In this document: positions 45,761-56,500 of the stretch, in pieces
How positions within the stretch are numbered: position 1 is the stretch's first letter
Layout of the letters: each line of letters opens with the position of its first letter
NCBI GenBank assembly: GCA_036873755.1
Contig: JAVTVY010039383.1
Span: forward strand, 62,001 to 126,000
Source: Hanleya hanleyi
Taxonomy: Eukaryota; Mollusca; Polyplacophora; Lepidopleurida; Hanleyidae
DNA length: 64,000 bases
Direction: 5' to 3'
Program-made: the position numbers and the translations under genes
Notes under the pieces: model-generated
The model's database searches: none
What the model was told of the DNA's origin: nothing
What the model saw: only the letters and a program-made list of their open reading frames with translations

Positions 45761-46906
45761 TACATATCTCCAAAAACAATTAAATATACCTTTTTCACAG
45801 AGCCACTCATTGCCGGTGATCTGCTGGCATTCAGCCACATTTTCCTACATTTACCTCTTTTTGGAGTTCAACAATTGCAACAACTCCAGCCGTCTTTCAT
45901 TTATATGAAAGACAACTTCTGAAAGACTATTCAAAGATAGTTATTGAAGTATGCCTTCATCAATTTAGATAATTTTTATACAGGAGAAATCTTCTTTTTT
46001 TTTTTTCAAATAAATTCATCGCCAAAATAACTAATATTGCCATCCCTTGGATCATGCATTATGTTTTACTGCATTATTGCTTTTCAACAATTTTTTTAAA
46101 TTCAAGCAATGAGATGGGGTTTCTCTGCCTAAAAATGGCATATATATGGCATAATGGCATCTACATGTATGTTACCCACGTGGAACTTGGAAACAATATC
46201 TGAAATTCTGATCCGACATTTGAAAGTTTCACATGAATCAAAATTTATGAGAACAAAACTTTTGTTAGTTTGTGCAATTTGCACAACCAGAGATTCCAGA
46301 GAGATCCACCTATTGGACCAACTAGAGATCCACAAGCTGAAGAAAAATTTGTCTCAAAAGTTATTCCTTGAAGCGAAATCTATGAAAAACCTGCTCCCTT
46401 AAACATTGTAACGGGATGTGAAGCCATGAGGGTTAGTTCAATGGTATCTATCACCTGGTAATATGGGTTGCTTGGTGATATGGCTTCATGGTGTTGTCTA
46501 TAGCACCAATTACTGCCTCCTCCACAGTATAAAATAACCCCTCAGTTAGGGAGCTTCTTGAAATTAGGAACGGATTTCCCTGGTAGGGATGGCATATGCC
46601 GGTTATACAAATGGGATATACCATGCTCAGTTTGGTGTTCTGATCTGGATGGATTAGAGTTCCAGTCAGGCCATTCCCCCCATGCTGCTGCATGTTATGA
46701 CATAAGCCATCCTTTGTCTGCCGAGTTTCAAACTGTATGGCATGGAGTTCCAACACGGCGCACCATGCCACTCTTGTTTCGAATGCCTTATGCCAGTTCC
46801 TAGTATGCCCCAATTTCAAGAAGCTCTCTTATTGGGATTCAGATGCATTGGCATATGTGTACAATAAAGGTCTGTTTGAAAACTAGGCCAATATCACTTA
46901 TTCGGG
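45761..46906. other. Non-coding stretch with a 15-bp inverted repeat
   Basis: GAGCTTCTTGAAATT at 46551-46565 is exactly complementary to 46812-46826, enclosing a 122-codon minus-strand open frame (46451-46819) without recognisable motif. Probably another MITE. Confidence 0.4.
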
Positions 46907-47315
46907 TCTGCAGGTGTCTCAACAGTGAAAATACAGGAGAAAATATAGGAGGAAATTTGCCAAAATATAGGAGACATATAGAAATATTCTAAATAAAATA
47001 TAGGAAAATAAGGAAATAAAGGAGTGTGAGACAGGTCAATACTACATTGTATGTTCCAAACTTGGTAGTTTTCTGGTGTTTAATCAAATTATATCCACTG
47101 AATGTGGTTATATTAGTGGTGATGGAAGAGACCCGTTCTGCTGCTTGGTTCAACAAAGAGAGATTTGAATTTTTTTTCTGAAATGTATTTCCTCATGCCA
47201 ATTTCAGAGCATTGGTGAAAGTTTTCATGAGAAAAAGTCAAAATATAGGAAATATAGGAGGTTTTGAGGAAAATATAGGAATGAGTCAAAAATATAGGAG
47301 GCACTTGCAGGACTG
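46907..47315. mobile_element. AAATATAGG-rich element, copy 1
   Basis: Near-colinear with 50189-50661: ATATAGGAGG words, GTATGTTCCAAAC, GTTTTCTGGTGTTTAATCAA and CATTGGTGAAAGTTTTCATG are shared. It ends CACTTGCAGGACTG; the left end is degraded. Confidence 0.75.
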
Positions 47316-47507
47316 CGTATTATCTTCAACATTGAGGTTAATCTGGTCCTTTGTCAGGATCATTGGCAATCAATACTAACCACTTCTCAAATGCAATGAC
47401 TGCTAGCATGGGCAACGTGTTACAGGTGTCAGTTCAGAGAGGAACTGTTAGCAACCAGATATCCCATATACACAAACACAATGATATCCGTGGGAAGATC
47501 ACTCTGG

Positions 47508-50500
47508 CTATAATAGTTTGAGCTTTCCCGTAACTGTATCCACCCGATCAGCTTTACCCATGATGCTCAGCACTGTCGTAGAACCAGCAGCTATCTGCAG
47601 ATAGAAATGAATCAAATTAGAGATATGCAAAAAGTATGTGACATAAGCAAAATGCACCCGCATCTAGAGTACATGTATGTGGCATAAGCTTATGCCCGCA
47701 TGTCTAGACTAATGTATGTGGCACAAGGTTATGCACAAATGTCTAGACTAATGTATGTGGCACAAGGTTATGCACAAATGTCTAGACTAATGTTTGTGGC
47801 ACATGGTTATGCCCGCATGTCTAGACTAATGTATGTGGCACAAGGTTGGTTGGTTGGTTGTTTGAATTTTAACGTCGCACCTAACCTTATTGGTCACACG
47901 GTGACGATGACCCAAACAAACATACCCTAACAAAACCCTAATCCTAACAAAAACCTAACCAAAACTACAAAACAATTTGAATTTTGAATTCCGAAAATTA
48001 GGCTCCACAGACACTGATCACAATGGATCCTCAGAGAGCCCAATATATTTGGTACTTTAATCTACCTCCTGTGCCAGACAAACATGGTATGGTAAACCAT
48101 GCTGCCCTAAGCTGGAGCGCTGTGGCACAAGGTCATGCACAAATGTCTAGAGTAGATGTGGTATAAACTTAAGCACCCATGCATAGACTAATGTATGTGA
48201 CATAAGCTTACATACTCATATCCAGACTATATGTATGTGGCATAAACTTATGCACACATGTCTAGACTACTGTATGTGGCATAAGCTTACGCACACATAT
48301 CTAGACTATATGTATGTGGCATAAACTTAAGCACCCATGTATAGACTTATGTATGTGGCATAAGCTTACACACATATCTAGACTATATGTATGTGGCATA
48401 AACTTATGCACACATGTCTAGACTACTGTATGTGGCATAAGCTTACGCACACATATCCAGACTATACGTATGTGGCATAAACGTATACACATGTCTAGAC
48501 TATTGTATGTGGCATAAGCTTACACATACATATCTAGACTATATGTATGTGGCATAAACTTATGCACACATGTCTAGACCACTGTATGTGGCATAAGCTT
48601 ACACACACATATCTAGACTATATTTGGCATCAAGTTATGCCCACATGTCTAGAGTACATGTACATAAGACTGTATGTGAAATAAACTTTCTGCACGCAAA
48701 TCTAGACTACATATATGAGAAATAGGCTCCTGTCATGCATGTCTAGGCTAAATGTATGTGGGACAAGCTTATACCACACTCATCTAGAGTAGATTTATGC
48801 GACAAACTCATGCAGGCTTGTCTAGAGTAAATTTATGTGACAAAGGCATGTGTAGAGTTAATTCATGTGATAAACTTATGCATGCATTGTATGTGGCATG
48901 CGTTTTTGCACACACATCTAGACTAGAGCACATTTATGTGACAAAAACTTATGCCACACACGTCTAGAGTACATTTATATGACAAACTTATGCACATGTC
49001 TAGAATACATGCGGCATTTAGCTTATGCACGCATGTCTAGAATACATTTGTGGCATAAGCTTATGAACACATATCTAGACTACATGTATGTGACAAGCTT
49101 ATTCACACATATCTAGACTATGTGAGTGAGTGAACATGATTTAACATCATTTCAACACTATTTCAGTCATATCACAACATTTAGTTGCTGTGACATAAGC
49201 TTAAGCATGTATGACTACACTAAATGTATGTGGCATAAGCTTATGCACACATGTCTGGACTATATTAAGTGACATAAGCTGCTGTACACATATCAAGACT
49301 ACATTCATGTGATATAAGCTGATGCATGCATATTTTGACTACATGTATGTGCCATAATCTTATGCTTATGCATGCATGTCTAGAATACATGTGGCATAAA
49401 CCTGGACTGTGTTATAAGCTTATGCAGGCATGTCTAGACTATGTGTGTAGGTGGCATAAGCTGATACTTACAAAAGATTAAAGGCCTATTTCCACAGCAA
49501 GCATTGCAAAAACCTGCAAACCACAACTATATGCAGTTTGGCGCATTTCCACAGCATGCGTTATGACAGTGACACTTCAGCCATTTCAGCCATTTAACGG
49601 AAGGGATTCCCCTCAACGTAGCCGGGCTAACGATTTCTATCCCCTCTGATTGGTCAATAGTTCAGCGACAACGCATTGCAATAGCCCTGGTTCTAATTTT
49701 GTCGCGTCAAAAATGTGGTTCTGATGTCGCCGCGACTTGACGCATGCTGTGAGTTCTGCCCCATTGAATAACATGAGGGCTATTTGTTTGATGTGGTTGT
49801 CGCTGCAAAAACGCGTGCTGTGGAAATGGGCCTTTAGGTTGCAAATAACAGAAAATGCAGATACATAACTATGGGCTGCTTTAATAGTCCCTCATACCTG
49901 TGTCCTCCCAGCATCCTGGACAATATAGTGTGGAAGATCTAAGGATGTGGCCTTCACCTTTAGTTCCATCAAATGAGCCGTGGATTCCCCTCTTAACACC
50001 ACTTTAGTCTCCCTTCAAACATAAAGGACATATTATCAAAACGAGAATTTTTTTTCATTCCCACGGACGACTAATTTGCATTCTTTCTCTCAAACTATTT
50101 TTCAACACAATTTGCCTTGTAGAATTGCTAATGTCCCACATGTTTCTGTATTCCTGTATAATAAAGCATTTGCTCACAATCTTGTTTGCAGGCATGCAAG
50201 TGACTCACAGTGAAAATATAGTAGAAAATATAGGAGGAAATTTGCCAAAATATAAGAGAAATATAGGAATTTTCTTAATAAAATATAGGAAAATATAGGG
50301 AATAAAGGAGTGTAAGACCGGTCACTACTATATTGTATGTTCCAAACTGGTTAGTTTTCTGGTGTTTAATCAAATTATTTCCATTAACCATGCTAACTGA
50401 GGTCATAGTGGTGGTGATTGCGGAGACCCGTTCTGCGGCTTCGATCAACAAAGAGAGATTGAAATGTTTTCATATTTGTTCTGAACTTGAAATGTATTTC

Positions 50501-53500
50501 CTCGTGTCAATTTGACTCATTTCAGAGCATTGGTGAAAGTTTTCATGAGAAAAAGTCAAAATATAGGAAATACAGGAGGTTTTCAGTAAAATACAGGAAA
50601 ATATACGAATGACTAAAAATATAGGAGAATATAGGAAATATAGGAGGCACTTGCAGGCCTGTGTTTGATTGTACTGTGGAAGAACTACTCTCACCACAAT
50701 CTGTCCACTTTCTGGATATCATATACGTCCTCGCTACATGCCAAATCTTACAGAAATTTAATATTGCAGCTGGCTCTCGATGAGCTCACATGGTTTAATT
50801 TGAACATAAAACAGCTAGCTTAAGCCAACGGGGAGCTAGTGCAAGCTACCGGAGAGCCAGCGCAAGCTACCAGGGATCCAATGCAAGTACCAGAGAGCCA
50901 AGGCGAGCTACCCAGAAGCTAGCCCAACCCAGCCGTCTTTTACTCTCAAGACTGCGGGAGATAACATTCACTCACGAGCTCGCAGCTCTCCACATAGCTG
51001 ACATATCCCACGAGCTTGAGCTAGCTAACATGTCACAGAGGAGATCTGTATTTGATGTGAATTATTTGATAGCCTCTGTACCCTTGAGATTCCACATTAT
51101 TATTTCTGTCCAGCTAGGCTTTCCTCAAAACCAACATCTGCAAAATCTGGGTCAGTCACAAGAAGAGTGTGTAGGAATATGTTTCAAAGTTTCAAAGTTC
51201 CCTCCAAATAAAATATTGCCTGCAGTGAACATTTTAAGCTACTGCAAGCTAACTCTGCATGCAATCTCTCTGCAATCTAAAATTTCTGTAAGGATTTTCA
51301 CATGTGAACAATCATATTCAATGTTATACTGTTTTAGACTCATACGTGGGTTCGTTGATGATAGAAATAGACAAACTTCTGTGTACTCCACGTAAACATA
51401 TTTAATGCACAAGCTTTCGACTCTCATGCCGGAGCCTTTATCAAGTGATCTGTTGAATTTCATAAAATTATGCAATAAATCGTTACGCTATCCATTCTCT
51501 GTTATGTAACGTCAGAACGTCACACGCTCTGTGTATTATGTCGCTGTACTCCATGGGAATAAGTAAACAAACCACTATGGTGTATATCTCTATATAACAT
51601 TCGATCTTCCATGGAAACGGATAAATTATTGGACAATCTGTATATTTACTGGCAATTTTATGAAATTCAACAGATCACTTGATAAAGGCTCCGACATGAG
51701 AGTCGAAAGGTTGTGCATTAAATATGCTTATGTGGCGTACAGCTCAGAAGTTTGTCTATTTCTATAATATTCAATGTTGCTAAGAGGTGATAATTTGAAC
51801 TCACCCAAACTGCTCCCAGCTGAGCAACATTTCCCCATAGTTGTGCTGATTCTCAATCAGTATCCTGTGGAGGCCGAGACAAGCGTGGGCCGTCTGTGCT
51901 GCTATTTTCCCCACACCCATGTCCAGCTCTCGGTTGACCACAAAGACCATTTTGTAGAAATCACCCAACTCGACGTCTTCCTCGTCGGTACTGCTTTCCT
52001 CTTCCTCTTCCTGTCCTTGCCAATAACAATACATGTGACAATCCCAGGAGTGAGCGAGTGAATAGAATTTAACGTCGCTTTCAACAATATTTCAGCTATA
52101 TCACGACGAACCAACTAAGCACCACCCAGCCCAGTTGTGTTCCTGCTACTCCAAAGAAGAAATCTTTGAAGCGGCATGGAACCAGACCCCCTCCATCCAC
52201 CCTATGTGAAAATCCAATATTCACAAGAGACCATGGGCTTCACAATGCACCCACACAACCTGTACATTGACCTTGACTTTCTTTACAATACATTAATATT
52301 CAATTATATTCAGTATATACATTTCATGTAAGCACAGATATTACATGTAGTGCTGGATCAGGGAGTGAGTGAGTGATTAGAATTTAACGTCGCTTTTGAC
52401 AATATTTCAGCTATATTCCGACGGACCAACTAAGCACCACCCAGCCAAGTTGCGTTCCTGCTACTTCAAAGAAAAAATCCTTGAAGCAGCATGAAACCAG
52501 ACACCCTCCATCCACACTATAAAATACTGAGGGCAGCGCACAAGACACAGGATGCTTTATACATGGGTGCAATAAAGACAGTGATATTGCAATGCTAGAC
52601 ATCACATTATCAAGTTCCTGTTGCTTCTCAGCAAAATGCATTGAAGCAACAGTAACTTGTACCCACCCAACCACCCACATATGTGAGAACCTGTGACCCT
52701 CAGAACCTATCTGATCAGTTACCTCCCTTATAGAATAGGAGAGATCACACGGAGAAATACACTATAATAGACAGAGGGATGAACAGACTCACCTCAAAAT
52801 ATATCTAAAGGTGTTCCATGTCACATGATCAGTTACAATTTCTTTCCTTTTTTGGATTTTACTCTTTTTTCCTACGAAGTAGGCTACAGATCGCAAATTG
52901 TCCGGTAATGAGTCAGTGAGTCCATACGAATCCTTTCGTCGGCAAAATAAGGAGAACCATTGACATTAGAACCTTTATTTTTGGCATGAACGTGCATTAG
53001 GGCATTGTTACCAGCAAGTTCTGATCTGAAATAATTCTGATTAAAATTAGATTTATAATTAACACTTCAGTATATTGTTATAGATATATGTAAACTGTAG
53101 CCTTTAACGTGTATCCTATTTCACATACAAACATTTCATCATTGACCACATCAGGCTTCAAATTCAGGTCAAATTACCCACTGATGGTGAAGTATCCTAC
53201 ATCAACCAATTAGCCTCGTGCAATAACCCAGCAGAAGAAAGAAAGATGTGGTATCATCCTTCAGATTAGTCTGTGTGAGCAACAATGATAAAAGTTTACT
53301 GAGGGTGAAACAAAGCCATGACGGCTGTTTAAAGGGTCTTAATTTATTTTCTTTGGGTAGAATTTAACTAGATAAAGTAACTTTGATCATCATGTGAAAA
53401 TATGAGAACATACTTTGGGTTTTTTTTGTACCTCTTGAATATTGACTATATATCACACTTGGATATAATTTGAACAAAAAATTACATGTGTAAACAAAAT

Positions 53501-56500
53501 ATGTCTAAATTTCTCTTGTCATTTCAAATCTTGATCCATTTTGATTCCTTGATTAGGGGATACAGAATCACTGCCACGGAGTGTGTGGTGTGTCACAGCA
53601 ATGCAATTCCGATTCACACAACGAAGCTGAGGTGGTTTAACGTTTATCAATGAAGAAAATCACCGATCAACCGCCATAGAATATAATGTGAAACAAGAAA
53701 ACCGGAATAGTACATTCATCAGATTGCCGATACCCAAAATGTGTTCTCATATATCTAGATAACAACGTGATGTAGAGACGCTATTTATTCGTCTTTGTAC
53801 CGGTTATGCTCAGGAGAATGACATAGAATCATTATTATCTTGTGCATAGAAGGTGTTGGTCTTGAGTTGAATTACCGTAAACTACATAAATGCTACCTTT
53901 CTACCATAGTACTATATATAAAAATTTGTTGTATTGTTGGGAAAATAATGTAATTCAAAAAGTTGTTTTGATCCTGGACAAGGGCACTGAAAATCATTAA
54001 AGAGATGTAAATGTATTTTCACACGTAAAGCTTGAAATCTACTGAACCTATATTATTCAATCTGTTTCCTTTAATTAAAAAATTGTAAAATTAAATCGGC
54101 GATCGTTATTTATTTTGGAATGAAGGCGCATTAGGAGACTGTTACCAACAAGTTCTGAGCTGACCTACTTTGATGAAAATTTCTGGTGATTTTTGATGAA
54201 AATCACTGGCGATTCTGACTTGGGCGGTGCCCATCTTAATATAGGCAGGATTTCAACTGGGGGTGGGGATTTCCAAGAGTTCAGTTCGTGTTCGAGTCCT
54301 AATGCCTACTGTACTTCGTAGGTCCTGTGACGTTAGTCACACTGCTCATGTTTTTGATTGTATTGTGCATTTAACAGAAGAAATCTTTCTTGTGATTACT
54401 TGAAGAGTAAATTTGAGTGGAAATTTGAGTATCTCATCTGCATCATGTTAAAATACTTTCAACTGATGAGAGCACAGACCTTGATTCATGGTCTGTTACA
54501 TAAGTTACTCGGAAATATATATTTTTGCGTATAGTAATATAAATCCTCTGAATTGGAGATTTTTACAGAACAAGGAAGAAGTGAACAGCAAACTTGACTG
54601 ACCTAAAGTAGATATTAATTTGACCTAATGTTGATATTAATTTGACACAATGTTGATATTAATTCGACCTAATGTTGATATTAATTTGACACAATGTTGA
54701 TATTAATTTGACCTAATGTTGATATTAATTTGACACAATGTTGATATTAATTTGACCTAATGTTGATATTAATTTGACACAATGTTGATATTAATTCGAC
54801 CTAATGTTGATATTAATTTGACCTAATGTTGATATTAATTTGACACAATGTTGATATTAATTTGACCTAATGTTGAAATTAATTTGACCCAATGCTGATA
54901 TTAATTTGACCTAATGTTGTTATTAATTTGACCTAATGTTGATATTAATTTGAAAAAATGTTGATAATAATTTGACCTGGTTGCCCCACTCTTCACCACA
55001 TTGTTTATACCTCATGTGTAAAATGATTGATTTGGGAAGTGTCCAGATTGTTTGGGATGACTATTCTGAAATTGAACTAGACACATGTACAGTCGATCGA
55101 ATACAATCGAGGAGGCATTCTTCTCTGATGTTAGCAGTCAATTCCTACATATTTCATGTCGGTAAGAAACAGTCAGCAGATATACAACATGTACCTGTAC
55201 AAGTGATTTCATCAGAATTATCAGTCATGTCAGTATGCATTGAGTAATTTTTCTTTGCCTGAATTGAACAGATATATTTCTCTGTTCTTAAAAACACAGA
55301 ATATACAGTTTATATTTTATTTCCCTTCTATGTCAGCATAAATAAGAAGAAAAGTCATCATTTTATCAACTTCTTCACTTCTTTGATGTGTATCCTACAT
55401 TCTTTATACTATGTATATTTTTTTTGTGGAAGTAACTAATGATAATCTAAGAATTTTTTTCTTTTATTTATATTCAGGGCTTGCTTTTCCGTGGGAATCT
55501 CTCCCCATTAGCACTCCCACATACATGACATAATAATTCCTGGGCAATCTATATAGATATACTTTTGGGTACTAATATCAAACAAACCAGCGTTTAACAC
55601 CATATTAACCTTTTCACTGTTCATGACGTGCACTGCACTGCACGTGACTGCTTTCTCTCCTCATTCTGTTTAGGACGTGCAGCGTACGTCCATGTTTGTA
55701 GTCGTTCTATGACAGCGACGTTACGCCGGCGGGCGTATTTCTATGCATTGACAGACACGCTGATCAAACGAAAGGGGAATTCCATCATTACTGGCAGATC
55801 CCCTAATGCCATTTCCTATTATTTCGACATCAAACATGTCAAAGCATGGACGACTCATCTAAGTGTAAGGTATTCTTGTAAAGGCCGCGACATGGCAGGT
55901 GAACCCAGGTTAAACAGGGAAAGGGTTAAAAAAATACAGAGGTAAAACTCTTTTTGTCCGGTCATTTTTCGTAATTGTCAAATGTCTTAGCTAATTGTTA
56001 TGGCTGGAGAGGGAAACATTAACTTTAAGGACCATTCCTAAATACTTTCATATTTCAAGGATGTCCAGGTCCCAGAATTTATTTTCTCAGAATTCAAGGA
56101 TTTCAAGGAATTCCAGGACCAGGAACCCTGCTATTCATGTCAATTAATGACAGTCCCCAAAGGAAACTGGGATACAGTCGCAAACAGAAATTGAAGTTCA
56201 TAAATATAGGCAATAACATGTACTGAGGCCGATGTGGAGTGGAAAGATGGACAAATTCACTTACCAATGATGTTTCCAAGTTTTTGTCCTGATTTTCCAG
56301 GATCCACTCGGCTGCCAGATCTGCACTGTAGTTCTTTGTGTAGAACAAACCCTGCAGTGAAACACACATTATATATTCATAATACATATATATATGTACA
56401 CGTAAACTATGTATATACCCCGGTACACAATAACATCATTTGCCTATGTGGGAGTGCTTGCAGCTCAAATTCAGCTCATCATCACACCACTTGATCTCCA

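Larger units (their letters stand above)
47630..49485 (+). repeat. ~50-bp satellite array in intron 4 of the hydrolase gene
   Basis: Roughly 35 degenerate units of the type TATGTGGCATAAGCTTATGC followed by ACACATGTCTAGACTA. The array is interrupted by a SINE (47846-48120) and a SINE tail (about 49121-49188). The first units are the most homogeneous and stay open as a repeated MSRLMYVAQGYAQ frame, a by-product of the period rather than a gene. Confidence 0.85.

Noticed and set aside
46451..46819. 122-codon minus-strand frame as a gene
   Set aside because: It lies within a perfect 15-bp inverted repeat, suggesting MITE interior; no motif.
47630..49485. CRISPR-like array
   Set aside because: Units are contiguous and degenerate without unique spacers, in an intron of an animal gene.
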